From Methylibium sp035762065 (GTDB lineage: Bacteria > Pseudomonadota > Gammaproteobacteria > Burkholderiales > Burkholderiaceae_C), in the NCBI RefSeq assembly GCF_035762065.1, contig NZ_DASTPW010000048.1:124001-188000 (forward strand): 64,000 nt of DNA, read 5' to 3'. The number at the start of each line of letters is the position of its first letter. Position 1 is the stretch's first letter. Below are positions 47,943 through 56,733 of the stretch, piece after piece. The notes under the pieces were generated by a model that was not told the DNA's origin, did no database searches, and saw only the letters and a program-made list of their open reading frames with translations. The position numbers and the translations under genes are program-made.

Positions 47943-49286
47943 ATGTCATTCAAGGAACTGGGGCTCGCCGAGCCCCTGCTGCTCGCCATTGCCGAGACCG
48001 GCTACACCACGCCGACGCCCATCCAGACCCAGGCCATCCCGGCCGTGCTGCAAGGCGGTGACCTGCTCGCCGGCGCCCAGACCGGCACCGGCAAGACCGC
48101 CGGCTTCGTGCTGCCGATGCTGCAGCGGCTGATGGCCAAGCCGGCGCTCAAGGACGCGCGCGGCAAGTCGCCGGTTCGCGCGCTGATCCTCACGCCGACG
48201 CGCGAGCTGGCGGCCCAGGTCGAGGAAAGCGTGCGCATCTACGGCAAGCACGCGAAATTCAGCTCGATGGTGATGTTCGGCGGCGTCGGCATGCAGCCGC
48301 AGGTCGACCGCCTCAAGCGCGGCGTCGACATCCTGGTCGCCACGCCGGGCCGCCTGCTCGACCACCACCAGCAGGGCACGCTCGACCTGAGCCGCGTCGA
48401 GATCTTCGTGCTCGACGAGGCCGATCGCATGCTCGACATGGGCTTCATCCACGACATCAAGAAGGTGCTGGCGATCGTGCCGAAGGCCAAGCAGAGCCTG
48501 CTGTTCTCGGCCACCTTCAGCGACGAGATCAAGGCGCTCGCCGACCGGCTGCTGAACAAGCCGCAGGTGATCGAGGTCGCGCGGCGCAACAGCACGGTCG
48601 AGGCGATCACGCAGAAGATTCACCCGGTCGATCGCGAGAAGAAGAAGGAGCTGCTCGTGCACCTCATCAAGCACGGCGACTGGCACCAGGTGCTGGTGTT
48701 CTGCCGGATGAAGCACGGCGCCAACCGGCTCACCGAGTACCTGAACGAGCAAGGCATCACCGCGATGGCGATCCACGGCAACAAGAGCCAGACCGCGCGG
48801 ACGAAGGCGCTCGCCGACTTCAAGAGTGGCGACCTGCAGGTGCTGGTGGCGACCGATATCGCCGCACGGGGCATCGACATCGACCAGCTCCCGCACGTCG
48901 TCAACTTCGAGCTGCCCAACGTGCCCGAGGACTACGTGCACCGCATCGGCCGCACCGGCCGCGCGGGCGCGCAGGGCGAGGCGATCTCGCTGGTGTGCGT
49001 GGACGAAGCGGGCTTCCTGCGCGACATCGAGAAGCTGATCAAGCGCAGCGTGCCGGTGGCGGTGGTCAAGGGGTTCGAGCCGGACCCGAACGCGAAGGCA
49101 CAGCCGATTCAGATCGGCCGGCAGACGCTCAACGGCAGCGGCCGGCGGCTTGCGCCGACCTCGAACGCGCAGCCGCGCGCCGGCGGCCAAGGCCAACGAC
49201 GCGGCGGTGGCGGTGGCGGTGGCGGTGGCGGTGGCCGTCGCAGCGCTGGCGGCGGACGTTCGTCGGGGCGTGGTTCGTCGCGCTGA
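47943..49286 (+). CDS. rhlE: DEAD-box RNA helicase RhlE-like
   Basis: This 447-residue ATP-dependent RNA helicase carries the Q motif (TPIQTQAIP), motif I AQTGTGKT, PTRELA, VATPGRLLD, motif II DEAD, SAT, and motif VI HRIGRTGRAG. The C-terminal tail (about 385-447) is disordered and basic, with a Gly run encoded by a hexanucleotide repeat and RGG-like ends, typical of RNA-binding tails. ATG 47943 is chosen as the first Met of the Q-motif region. It probably serves in ribosome assembly or RNA turnover, including at low temperature. Confidence 0.95.
   Translation: MSFKELGLAEPLLLAIAETGYTTPTPIQTQAIPAVLQGGDLLAGAQTGTGKTAGFVLPMLQRLMAKPALKDARGKSPVRALILTPTRELAAQVEESVRIYGKHAKFSSMVMFGGVGMQPQVDRLKRGVDILVATPGRLLDHHQQGTLDLSRVEIFVLDEADRMLDMGFIHDIKKVLAIVPKAKQSLLFSATFSDEIKALADRLLNKPQVIEVARRNSTVEAITQKIHPVDREKKKELLVHLIKHGDWHQVLVFCRMKHGANRLTEYLNEQGITAMAIHGNKSQTARTKALADFKSGDLQVLVATDIAARGIDIDQLPHVVNFELPNVPEDYVHRIGRTGRAGAQGEAISLVCVDEAGFLRDIEKLIKRSVPVAVVKGFEPDPNAKAQPIQIGRQTLNGSGRRLAPTSNAQPRAGGQGQRRGGGGGGGGGGGRRSAGGGRSSGRGSSR
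49203..49232 (+). repeat. Tandem GGCGGT hexanucleotide repeat in rhlE (5 copies)
   Basis: Five uninterrupted GGCGGT copies encode a Gly-Gly run in the disordered C-terminal tail of the helicase. Slippage by whole units would keep the frame and only alter tail length. It is a length-variable element, not a CRISPR or regulatory array. Confidence 0.85.
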
Positions 49287-49388
49287 GTCGAGCGCAGGGC
49301 ATCGAACGACACGGCGGGTCAGGTTCAGCGGCCGGGCTGCCGCCCCGGCGACTTCAGCGGCTGCTCGGCCCGGGCGGTGTCGTCGGCT

Positions 49389-50249
49389 TCAGTCGAAGCG
49401 TCCCGAGCGCAGCCACTTCGTCGCGACCCACTTCTCGCCGGCCACCACCGGCGCGCCTCCGTGCAGGCTGCGGGTGGCCGGGTCGGGGCGGTCGTAGCTG
49501 AAGAAGACCGCGTTGCCCTTGACCGCCGCGATTTCGAGATCGACGTCCGGGAAGGTCGTGCCGCCGCCGGCCTCGGGCGTGTTGAGGTAAGTGACGATCG
49601 TGGCCACGCGCTGGCCGCCACGCCTCAAGATCACCGGCGTGCCGGGCTTGGCCGGGTCGAAGTAGTCGTAATGCGGCTTGTATTCGGCGCCGGGCCGGTA
49701 ATGCAGGATCTGCAGGCCCTCGCCGTTCTCGAGAGGCCAGCCGCACAGCGCCGCGAGCCGGGTCTCGAAGCGCGTCACCAGTTCGTTCTCGCCGCGGGTG
49801 AAGAACATGCCGTCGCTGGTGCGCGCTTCGTTCACCTCGCTGTCGCCGGTGGCGGTGTCGACGGTGTGCGAGCGCGCCAGGCGCTCGCGCGACAGCGCGA
49901 CCAGCTCGTCGCACTCCTCGTCCGACAGCAGCCCCGAAAACACGATCACCCGCGGGGAACGCATCGCCATCACGATGCCGACCTCGCGGTCGTGCGCCCA
50001 AATGCGGCTCGGCGAGCCGGCCACCGGCGGCTCGGGCACCGCAAGCGCGGTGATCGCCTGGGTCTTCTGCGACTCGAGCATCTCGCCGAGCACGATCTCC
50101 AGCGCATCGAGCGCGGTGTCTTCCTGCCAGCCGCTGGTCTTCATGGATTCGAGCAGGACCTGCGGGCCATGGCCGGCGCGCGTCTGCTCGCCGATCCACT
50201 GGCGCAGTTCCGGAGTGATGGCCGCGGCGGCGGTCTGCTTCAGTGCCAT
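49389..50249 (-). CDS. 2-oxoglutarate/Fe(II) dioxygenase, prolyl-4-hydroxylase-like
   Basis: This 286-residue cytoplasmic protein has an N-terminal helical part (about 1-80) and a C-terminal P4H-type jelly-roll with the iron ligands HYDYF (His-x-Asp, about residue 190) and a distal His in SLHGGAPV, plus the 2-oxoglutarate-binding Lys in GEKWVATKW. It resembles bacterial prolyl 4-hydroxylases; the protein substrate is unknown (elongation factor EF-Tu is known for one pseudomonad member). It is convergent with rhlE and divergent from the IclR regulator. Confidence 0.92.
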   Translation of the reverse strand: MALKQTAAAAITPELRQWIGEQTRAGHGPQVLLESMKTSGWQEDTALDALEIVLGEMLESQKTQAITALAVPEPPVAGSPSRIWAHDREVGIVMAMRSPRVIVFSGLLSDEECDELVALSRERLARSHTVDTATGDSEVNEARTSDGMFFTRGENELVTRFETRLAALCGWPLENGEGLQILHYRPGAEYKPHYDYFDPAKPGTPVILRRGGQRVATIVTYLNTPEAGGGTTFPDVDLEIAAVKGNAVFFSYDRPDPATRSLHGGAPVVAGEKWVATKWLRSGRFD

Positions 50250-50349
50250 GAGAGACGACGGTTCAGCAAGAGGCGAAAGCGTAGCAGCCCGTCCGCGACG
50301 CGGGCCGTGCGCCGCGCGATCCGCCGGAGCGCTGAGCAACAATCGGCCG

Positions 50350-51117
50350 ATGAACCGCCCCGAGCTTCCGGCCACCGCGATCCAGGTGCTGCAGCGGATG
50401 ATGTCGCTGCTCGACGTGCTGGCTTCGAGCCCGGATCCGGTGTCGTTGAAGAAGCTCAGCGAACAGACCGGGCTGCACCCGTCGACGGCGCACCGCATCC
50501 TCAACGACCTTGCGCTCGGGCGCTATGTCGATCGCCCCGAGACCGGCAGCTACCGGCTCGGCATGCGGCTGCTGGAGCTGGGCAACTTGGTGAAGGCCCG
50601 GCTCGACGTGCGCGAGGCGGCGCTCGGGCCAATGCGCGAGCTTCATCAGCTGACGCATCAGCCGGTGAATCTTTCGATGCGTCAGGGCGACGAGATCGTC
50701 TACATCGAGCGCAGCTACAGCGAGCGCTCGGGCATGCAGGTGGTGCGCGCGGTCGGCGGTCATGCGCCGCTGCACCTGACCTCGGTCGGCAAGCTCTTCC
50801 TCGCGCAAGACGATCCGCAACGGGTACGCGCCTACGCCGAGCGCACCGGGCTCGCGGGCCACACCCGCAACAGCATCACCGAGCTGGGTGCCTTGGAGCA
50901 GGAGCTCGAGCGCGTGCGCCAGGACGGCCACTCGCGCGACGACGAGGAACTCGAGCCCGGCGTGCGCTGCATCGCCGCGGGCATTTATGACGATCAGCCG
51001 AAGCTGGTCGCGGGGCTGTCGATCTCGGCGCCGGCCGATCGGCTGGAAGCCGGCTGGATGACGCCGCTGATCGAGACCGCGCGGCAGATCTCCGCATCAC
51101 TCGGCTACCGCGGCTGA
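50350..51117 (+). CDS. IclR-family transcriptional regulator
   Basis: This 255-residue regulator has an N-terminal winged helix-turn-helix (LKKLSEQTGLHPSTAHRILNDLALGRYV, about residues 33-60) and a C-terminal IclR effector domain (about 85-255; APLHLTSVGKLFLAQD, RDDEELEPGVRCIAAGIYD). It lies next to no obvious catabolic operon; the closest gene is the divergent dioxygenase. ATG 50350 is the natural start. The effector and target are unknown. Confidence 0.94.
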   Translation: MNRPELPATAIQVLQRMMSLLDVLASSPDPVSLKKLSEQTGLHPSTAHRILNDLALGRYVDRPETGSYRLGMRLLELGNLVKARLDVREAALGPMRELHQLTHQPVNLSMRQGDEIVYIERSYSERSGMQVVRAVGGHAPLHLTSVGKLFLAQDDPQRVRAYAERTGLAGHTRNSITELGALEQELERVRQDGHSRDDEELEPGVRCIAAGIYDDQPKLVAGLSISAPADRLEAGWMTPLIETARQISASLGYRG

Positions 51118-51130
51118 GCGCCGCGGCGAT

Positions 51131-52195
51131 TCAGGACAGCGGCCGCGCGAGTGCCTGCGGCGGCGCGGCAATCGGCAGCACGCTCGGCGTACCACGTGCG
51201 GGTGCCGGCGCGGCCTCGATCCAATCGCGCACCCGGCGCGCGTCGCCGATGCGCGAGTACTTCCCCGCCGAATCGAGGAACACCATGATCAGCTTGCGGC
51301 CCGCCAGTTGCGCCTGCATCAGCAGGCAGCGGCCGGCCTCGGCGATGTAGCCGGTCTTCTGCAGCCCGATCGACCAGTCCGGGTTGCCGACCAGCCCGTT
51401 GGTGTTGCGGAAGTGAACGGTTCGATGCCGCACCTCGACCTCGTGCTCGGTCGAGGTGGAAAGCTCACGGATCAGCGGCTGCTCGTAGGCGGCGGCCGTC
51501 AGCGTGACCAGGTCCTTTGCGGTCGAACGGTTTCGGTTCGACAGACCCGTCGGCTCGACAAAGCGCGTGCGGTCCATGCCGAGCAGCGCGGCGCGCGCGT
51601 TCATCGCCCGCACGAAGGCCTCGAGGCCGCCTGGATAGTGACGGCCGAGCGCATGCGCGGCGCGGTTTTCCGAGGACATCAAGGCCAGGTGCAGCAATTC
51701 GCCGCGGGTCAGCTGCGTGCCGACCGCCAGGCGCGAGCGGCTGCCCTTCTCGGTGTCGACGTCGTCCTGCGAGATCGTCAGCACTTCGTCGAGCGGCTGG
51801 GTCGCCTCGACGACGACCAGCGAGGTCATCAGCTTGGTCAACGAGGCGATCGGCAGCACGACCTCGGCGTTCTTCTCGAGCAGCACCTCGTTCGTGTCCT
51901 GATCGACGACGAGAGCGACGCTGGAGCGCAGATCAAGCGGATCGTCGGTCGCCCGCAGACCCTGGATCTCGCCGAACGAGGGCTGCACGATCACGACCCG
52001 ACGCTTGCCCGCGCTGCGCCGTGGCTTCGCGCGCGCCTTCGCCTTGGTCGCGCCGGCCGATTCGAGCTTGGCGGCACGGCGCGGCTCGTTCTTGCCTTGC
52101 GATGCGGCCCGGGCTTCGGACACCGAGAAGGTCACGGCCAGCAGCGCGATCGCCAGGCCCCACACCCAAGCTTGAACCCCTTGAACCTGCGCCAT
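51131..52195 (-). CDS. pbpG: D-alanyl-D-alanine endopeptidase, PBP7-like
   Basis: This 354-residue low-molecular-weight penicillin-binding protein has a signal peptide (about 1-31), a basic disordered linker (about 35-70, Lys/Arg/Ala-rich), and the serine-peptidase domain with all three motifs: IASLTKLM (SxxK), SSEN (SxN), and LQKTGYI (KTG). The C-terminal tail ends PQALARPLS. It cleaves peptidoglycan cross-links. ATG 52195 follows a candidate promoter (52225-52253). It is convergent with the IclR gene. Confidence 0.93.
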   Translation of the reverse strand: MAQVQGVQAWVWGLAIALLAVTFSVSEARAASQGKNEPRRAAKLESAGATKAKARAKPRRSAGKRRVVIVQPSFGEIQGLRATDDPLDLRSSVALVVDQDTNEVLLEKNAEVVLPIASLTKLMTSLVVVEATQPLDEVLTISQDDVDTEKGSRSRLAVGTQLTRGELLHLALMSSENRAAHALGRHYPGGLEAFVRAMNARAALLGMDRTRFVEPTGLSNRNRSTAKDLVTLTAAAYEQPLIRELSTSTEHEVEVRHRTVHFRNTNGLVGNPDWSIGLQKTGYIAEAGRCLLMQAQLAGRKLIMVFLDSAGKYSRIGDARRVRDWIEAAPAPARGTPSVLPIAAPPQALARPLS

Positions 52196-52224
52196 GTCGG
52201 ACCCCACATCACTGAACCGGCGGA

Positions 52225-52253
52225 AGTCTAGGGCAAAGGAAAAAGAGGCTCAA
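52225..52253 (-). promoter_or_regulatory. Candidate sigma-70 promoter of the PBP7-like gene
   Basis: On the minus strand, -35 TTGAGC (52248-52253) and -10 TAGACT (52225-52230) are separated by exactly 17 bases, 30 bases before the ATG. It lies in the unusually AT-rich gap between leuA and this gene. Confidence 0.55.
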
Positions 52254-52322
52254 GATCAAAAACTTAGGTGAAATTCCTCCAACTTACATGAGCGTTACAG
52301 CGAGCCGTGAAGCCGTTCTCGA

Positions 52323-53864
52323 TCAGCCCTGCGCCGCGACTCGTTCGGTCTTGCTGTGCAGCTTGTTGAGCGCCGACAGGTAGGCCTTGGCGGAGGCGAC
52401 GACGATGTCCGGGTCGGCACCTACGCCGTTGACCACCCGGCCTCCGTGCTGCAGCCGCACCGTGACCTCGCCCTGCGATTCGGTGCTTCCGGAAGTGATC
52501 GCGTTGACCGAATACAGCAGCATCTCGGCGCCGCTTGCGAGCTTGGACTCGATCGCCTTCAGGCTCGCATCGACCGGGCCGTTGCCGTCGCTCTGCGCGT
52601 GGTGCTCGACATCGCCGACCGCGAACGCGACCTTCGCATGCGGGCGCTCACCGGTGCCTGACTGCTGCTCGAGCGACAGCAGACGGTAGGTCTCCTGCTC
52701 GTGCGTGACGCTCTCGTCGCCGACGAGGGCGATGATGTCCTCGTCGAAGATGTCTGCCTTGCGATCGGCCAGATCCTTGAAGCGCGCGAAGGCGGCATTG
52801 ACGTCCGCCTCGCTCTCGAGCTCGATGCCGAGTTCGCTCAGGCGCTGCTTGAAGGCGTTGCGGCCCGACAGCTTGCCCAGCACGATCTTGTTCGCGGCCC
52901 AGCCCACGTCCTCGGCGCGCATGATCTCGTAGGTGTCACGCGCCTTGAGCACGCCGTCCTGGTGGATGCCGGAGGCGTGCGCGAAGGCGTTGGCGCCGAC
53001 GACCGCCTTGTTCGGCTGCACGATGAATCCGGTGGTCTGCGAAACGAGTCGCGAGGCCGGCACGATCTGCGTGGTGTCGATTCCGACCTCGAGCCCGAAG
53101 TGGTCGCGCCGCGTGCGCACCGCCATCACGACCTCTTCGAGCGAGCAGTTGCCCGCGCGCTCGCCCAGGCCGTTGATCGTGCACTCGACCTGGCGCGCGC
53201 CGCCGATCTTCACGCCGGCCAGCGAGTTGGCGACCGCCATGCCCAGGTCGTTGTGGCAGTGCACCGACCACACCGCCTTGTCCGCGTTCGGCACGCGCTC
53301 GCGCAGGTGGCGCAGGAAGTGGCCGTAGAGCTCGGGAATCGCGTAGCCGACAGTGTCCGGGATGTTGATCGTCGTCGCGCCTTCGTCGATCACCGCTTCG
53401 AGCACACGGCAGAGGAAGTCCGGGTCGGAGCGGTAGCCGTCCTCCGGCGAGAACTCGATGTCGTCGCGCAGGTTGCGCGCGAAACGGATCGCGAGCCGCG
53501 CCTGCTCGAGCACCTGCTCGCGCGTCATGCGCAGCTTCTTCTCCATGTGCAGCTCGCTGGTCGCGATGAAGGTGTGGATGCGCGCACGTGCCGCGCCCTT
53601 CAAGGCCTCGGCGGCGCGCCCGATGTCGCGATCGTTGGCGCGCGCCAACGAGCAGACGGTGGATTCCTTGATCACGTCGGCGATCGCCTTGACCGCCTCG
53701 AAATCCCCCGTGCTCGACGCCGCGAAGCCCGCCTCGATGACGTCGACCCGCAGCCGCTCGAGCTGCCGCGCGATGCGCAGCTTTTCGTCCTTGGTCATCG
53801 AAGCGCCGGGCGATTGCTCGCCGTCGCGCAAGGTGGTGTCGAAGATGATCAGCTTGTCGGACAT
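52323..53864 (-). CDS. leuA: 2-isopropylmalate synthase
   Basis: This 513-residue LeuA condenses acetyl-CoA and 2-oxoisovalerate in the first committed step of leucine synthesis. It has the catalytic FDTTLRDGEQSPG near the N-terminus, HCHNDLGMAVANSLAG (metal His), and a C-terminal allosteric leucine-binding domain (about 395-505). It is preceded by a leader peptide and attenuator (see entries at 53889-54015), so expression should fall when leucine is abundant. It sits downstream of pssA in the cluster that starts with ilvB, but has its own promoter. Confidence 0.97.
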   Translation of the reverse strand: MSDKLIIFDTTLRDGEQSPGASMTKDEKLRIARQLERLRVDVIEAGFAASSTGDFEAVKAIADVIKESTVCSLARANDRDIGRAAEALKGAARARIHTFIATSELHMEKKLRMTREQVLEQARLAIRFARNLRDDIEFSPEDGYRSDPDFLCRVLEAVIDEGATTINIPDTVGYAIPELYGHFLRHLRERVPNADKAVWSVHCHNDLGMAVANSLAGVKIGGARQVECTINGLGERAGNCSLEEVVMAVRTRRDHFGLEVGIDTTQIVPASRLVSQTTGFIVQPNKAVVGANAFAHASGIHQDGVLKARDTYEIMRAEDVGWAANKIVLGKLSGRNAFKQRLSELGIELESEADVNAAFARFKDLADRKADIFDEDIIALVGDESVTHEQETYRLLSLEQQSGTGERPHAKVAFAVGDVEHHAQSDGNGPVDASLKAIESKLASGAEMLLYSVNAITSGSTESQGEVTVRLQHGGRVVNGVGADPDIVVASAKAYLSALNKLHSKTERVAAQG

Positions 53865-53888
53865 GGGACTCTCCGAAGTTGGGAGGCG

Positions 53889-53927
53889 GAAAACGAAACG
53901 GCCCGCGGGCGGGATGCGCGCGGGCCG
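53889..53927 (-). terminator. leuA attenuator hairpin
   Basis: On the minus strand, CGGCCCGCG and CGCGGGCCG form a perfect 9-base-pair stem (53899-53927) with an 11-base loop, followed by TTTCGTTTT (53890-53898). It lies between the leucine-rich leader peptide and the leuA start, the position of a transcription attenuator. An anti-terminator should form when the ribosome stalls at leucine codons of the leader. Confidence 0.8.
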
Positions 53928-53958
53928 TGGGCAGGACGAGAACTCGAACGTGCAGGGC

Positions 53959-54015
53959 TCAACGCGCGCAGAGCACTCCTAGAAGTCGCAGCAGTTCGAG
54001 CCGGAAGTTCTTCAT
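53959..54015 (-). CDS. leuL: leuA leader peptide
   Basis: An 18-codon reading frame encodes MKNFRLELLRLLGVLCAR with six leucines, including the adjacent CTT-CTA pair, which are rare codons in this GC-rich genome. It starts about 150 bases upstream of leuA and ends about 30 bases before the terminator hairpin. This is the classic arrangement for leucine-tRNA-dependent attenuation. The promoter -10 ends only nine bases before its ATG, so translation may start with little or no 5' leader. It is too short for standard gene callers. Confidence 0.8.
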   Translation of the reverse strand: MKNFRLELLRLLGVLCAR

Positions 54016-54024
54016 CGAGCGACC

Positions 54025-54051
54025 AATGTAGCACCGAGGCATGCCGAGCAA
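54025..54051 (-). promoter_or_regulatory. leuA leader promoter (extended -10)
   Basis: On the minus strand, TGC-TACATT (54025-54033) is an extended -10 element; TTGCTC (54046-54051) is a -35 with a short 15-base spacer. It is placed so that transcription would start within a few bases of the leader-peptide ATG. Confidence 0.45.
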
Positions 54052-54067
54052 GCCTCGGTTTTCTCTA

Positions 54068-54937
54068 TCAGCGGTGCAAACCTTCTTCGTCCGGCTCGTC
54101 GGTCGAGGTCGCGATCACACTCACCGGCTTGCCCTTGGTCTTCTTCCATGCATAGACCGCGTAGCCCGAAAAGCCGTAGCAGACAAACAAGCTGAACAGC
54201 ACCAGCGGCGGGTGCAGGTTGATCACCGCGATGGAAAGCGCGATCGCGACGATCACGATGAAGGGCACCGTGCGCTTGAAACTCACGTCCTTGAAGCTGT
54301 AGAACGGCACGTTGGTGACCATCGTCAGTCCCGCGTAGAGCGTGAAAGCGAAGGCGACCCACGACAGCCAGACGATGCTGTTCGCGCCGCGGTAGCCGGC
54401 ATCGTCCATCAGCCAGATGAACCCGACCACCAGCGCGGCCGCGGCGGGGCTCGGCAAGCCCTGAAAAAAGCGCTTGTCGACCACCGCCGTGTTGACGTTG
54501 AACCGCGCGAGCCGCAGGGCCGCCCCCGCGCAGTACACGAACGCCGCGACCCAACCGATCTTGCCCAAGCCGCGCAACGCCCATTCGTAAACGATCAGCG
54601 CCGGCGCCGCGCCGAAGCTCACCATGTCCGACAGGCTGTCCATCTGCTCGCCGAACGCGCTTTGCGTGTTGGTCATGCGAGCGACGCGGCCGTCGAGGCT
54701 GTCGAGCACCATCGCGCAGAAGACGCCGATCGCGGCCTGCTCGAAGCGATCGTTCATCGCCATCACGATCGCGTAGAAGCCGCCGAACAGCGCCGCAAGC
54801 GTGAACAGGTTGGGCAGGATGTAGATGCCCTTGCGGCGCGGGCGGCGCGGCGCGTCGTCGAGATCGTCCGGCGGCTCCGGCCGCTCGGCGCTGCTGCCGT
54901 CGTGCATCGCTGCGGGCGAAGGTTCCGCGGCGTTCAC
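54068..54937 (-). CDS. pssA: CDP-diacylglycerol-serine O-phosphatidyltransferase
   Basis: This 289-residue membrane enzyme of the CDP-alcohol phosphatidyltransferase family makes phosphatidylserine. It has a cytoplasmic acidic head (about 1-35), multiple helices, and the metal-binding motif LDGRVARMTNTQSAFGEQMD followed by SLSDMVSFG. The start is GTG 54937, overlapping the psd stop by four bases. The product is decarboxylated by Psd, encoded immediately upstream, giving phosphatidylethanolamine. Confidence 0.96.
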   Translation of the reverse strand: MNAAEPSPAAMHDGSSAERPEPPDDLDDAPRRPRRKGIYILPNLFTLAALFGGFYAIVMAMNDRFEQAAIGVFCAMVLDSLDGRVARMTNTQSAFGEQMDSLSDMVSFGAAPALIVYEWALRGLGKIGWVAAFVYCAGAALRLARFNVNTAVVDKRFFQGLPSPAAAALVVGFIWLMDDAGYRGANSIVWLSWVAFAFTLYAGLTMVTNVPFYSFKDVSFKRTVPFIVIVAIALSIAVINLHPPLVLFSLFVCYGFSGYAVYAWKKTKGKPVSVIATSTDEPDEEGLHR

Positions 54938-55572
54938 GGCAGCGTGGCGAGGATCGTGGATGTCGCGGCCACGGTGTCGCCAGGCGCGACGCGCGCCACC
55001 GCATCGGTCGGCAGATAGACATCAACGCGCGAGCCGAAGCGGATGAAGCCGTAGCGGTCGCCGCGGGTCAGCACATCGCCGGGCTTCGTGTAGCAGAGGA
55101 TGCGTCGCGCGATCAGCCCGGCCACCTGCACGAGCGTCACCGTCTTGCCGTGTGCATCGATCACGACGGCATTGCGCTCGTTCGAGGTCGAGGCCTTGTC
55201 GAGATCGGCGTTGACGAAGGCACCGGGAAAGTACTGCACGCTCTTGACCGTGCCGTCGACGCTGGCGCGATTGCTGTGCACGTTGAAGACGTTCATGAAC
55301 ACGCTGATCAGGAGCGCGTCGCGCTCGGCATACGGATCACGCACCTTCTCGATCTTCACGATGCGGCCGTCGGCGGGCGACAGCACGGCGTTCGCCTCGC
55401 TCGGCACGGAACGCGGCGGATCGCGGAAGAACTGCACCACGAAAGCCAGCAGGAGCCAGCAGACGAACGCGATCACCGGCCCGAGAAAGAACGACGCGAA
55501 CACCGCGACGAAGAACGCGACGGCGATGAAGGGCCAGCCTTCTTTCGCGAGGATCGGATGCGGGTAATTCAT
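54934..55572 (-). CDS. psd: Phosphatidylserine decarboxylase proenzyme
   Basis: This 212-residue short-form (type II, archaeal-like) Psd has an N-terminal membrane segment (about 15-45) and a core with VLSPADGRIVKIEKV, SVFMNVFNVHSNR, and the self-cleavage site RFGSRVDVYLP, where cleavage before Ser makes the pyruvoyl group. It converts phosphatidylserine to phosphatidylethanolamine. ATG 55572 fits family length. It is downstream of ilvC but separated from it by a terminator hairpin. Confidence 0.95.
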   Translation of the reverse strand: MNYPHPILAKEGWPFIAVAFFVAVFASFFLGPVIAFVCWLLLAFVVQFFRDPPRSVPSEANAVLSPADGRIVKIEKVRDPYAERDALLISVFMNVFNVHSNRASVDGTVKSVQYFPGAFVNADLDKASTSNERNAVVIDAHGKTVTLVQVAGLIARRILCYTKPGDVLTRGDRYGFIRFGSRVDVYLPTDAVARVAPGDTVAATSTILATLP

Positions 55573-55621
55573 GCAATCGAGGATAACGCAGCGGCTTCGG
55601 CAAACTGTATGCCGCAGCAAT

Positions 55622-55657
55622 GCAGAAAGGGCCGCGCGCCTCGCGGCTACGCGGCCC
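55622..55657 (-). terminator. Candidate terminator after ilvC
   Basis: On the minus strand, GGGCCGCG and CGCGGCCC form an 8-base-pair stem around a 13-base loop, about 20 bases past the ilvC stop. It is followed by TTTCTGCATT. The T tract is short, so some read-through into psd-pssA is possible. Confidence 0.6.
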
Positions 55658-55675
55658 TCGCCTGTGCAATCGAGT

Positions 55676-56692
55676 TCAGTTGCGCGAGCGGTCCACCAGC
55701 TTGTTCGCCTTGATCCAAGGCATCATCGCGCGCAGCTTCTCGCCGACGACTTCGATGTCGTGCTCGGCGGTCAGTCGGCGGCGCGATTGCAGCGTGGGCG
55801 CGCCAGCGCGGTTCTCGACGATGAAGCTCTTCGCGTACTCGCCAGTCTGAATGTCGCGCAGTGCCTGCTTCATCGCGCGCTTGGTGTCGTCAGTGACGAT
55901 CTTCGGCCCGGTCACGTACTCGCCGTACTCGGCGTTGTTGGAGATCGAGTAGTTCATGTTCGCGATGCCGCCCTCATAGATCAGGTCGACGATCAGCTTG
56001 AGCTCGTGCAGGCACTCGAAGTAGGCCATCTCGGGCGCGTAGCCGGCCTCGACCAGCGTCTCGAAGCCGGCCTTGATCAGCTCGACCGTGCCGCCGCACA
56101 ACACCGCCTGCTCGCCGAACAGATCGGTCTCCGTCTCTTCGCGGAAGTTGGTCTCGATGATGCCGGCCTTGCCCCCGCCGTTGGCCGCGGCGTAGCTGAG
56201 CGCAAGGTCGCGAGCCTTGCCGGTCTTGTCGGCATGCACGGCAATCAAGTGCGGCACGCCGCCGCCTTGCGTGTAGGTGCTGCGCACCGTATGACCCGGG
56301 GCCTTCGGCGCAACCATCCACACGTCGAGATCGTCACGCGGCACGACCTGGCCGTAATGAACATTGAAGCCGTGGGCGAAGGCGAGCGAGGCGCCCTGCT
56401 TGATGTGCGGCTCGACGTCGTTCTTGTAGACGGCGGCGATCTGCTCGTCGGGCAACAGGATCATCACGACGTCGGCGCTCTTCACCGCCTCGGCGACTTC
56501 GGCGACCTTCAAGCCCGCCTTCTCGACCTTGCCCCAGCTCGCGCCGCCGCGGCGCAGGCCGACGGTGACCTTCACCCCGCTCTCGTTCAGGTTCTGCGCG
56601 TGCGCATGGCCCTGCGAGCCGTAGCCGATGATCGCGACGCTCTTGCCCTTGATGAGGCTCAGATCGGCGTCCTTGTCGTAGTAGACCTTCAT
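55676..56692 (-). CDS. ilvC: Ketol-acid reductoisomerase (NADP+)
   Basis: This 338-residue class I enzyme converts acetolactate or acetohydroxybutyrate to the dihydroxy acid in valine/isoleucine synthesis. It has the nucleotide-binding IIGYGSQGHAHAQNLNESG and the metal-binding ETDLFGEQAVLCGG and FECLHELKLIVDLIYE segments. AGGAGAGC precedes ATG 56692. It follows ilvN after a 41-base gap, the usual ilvBNC order. Confidence 0.97.
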   Translation of the reverse strand: MKVYYDKDADLSLIKGKSVAIIGYGSQGHAHAQNLNESGVKVTVGLRRGGASWGKVEKAGLKVAEVAEAVKSADVVMILLPDEQIAAVYKNDVEPHIKQGASLAFAHGFNVHYGQVVPRDDLDVWMVAPKAPGHTVRSTYTQGGGVPHLIAVHADKTGKARDLALSYAAANGGGKAGIIETNFREETETDLFGEQAVLCGGTVELIKAGFETLVEAGYAPEMAYFECLHELKLIVDLIYEGGIANMNYSISNNAEYGEYVTGPKIVTDDTKRAMKQALRDIQTGEYAKSFIVENRAGAPTLQSRRRLTAEHDIEVVGEKLRAMMPWIKANKLVDRSRN

Positions 56693-56733
56693 GGTGCTCT
56701 CCTGTCGAAATTCGTTGGGTATTCAGACGCGCC

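Noticed and set aside
49203..49232. Hexanucleotide repeats considered as a CRISPR or regulatory array.
   Set aside because: They are in-frame Gly codons in the helicase tail, with no spacers.
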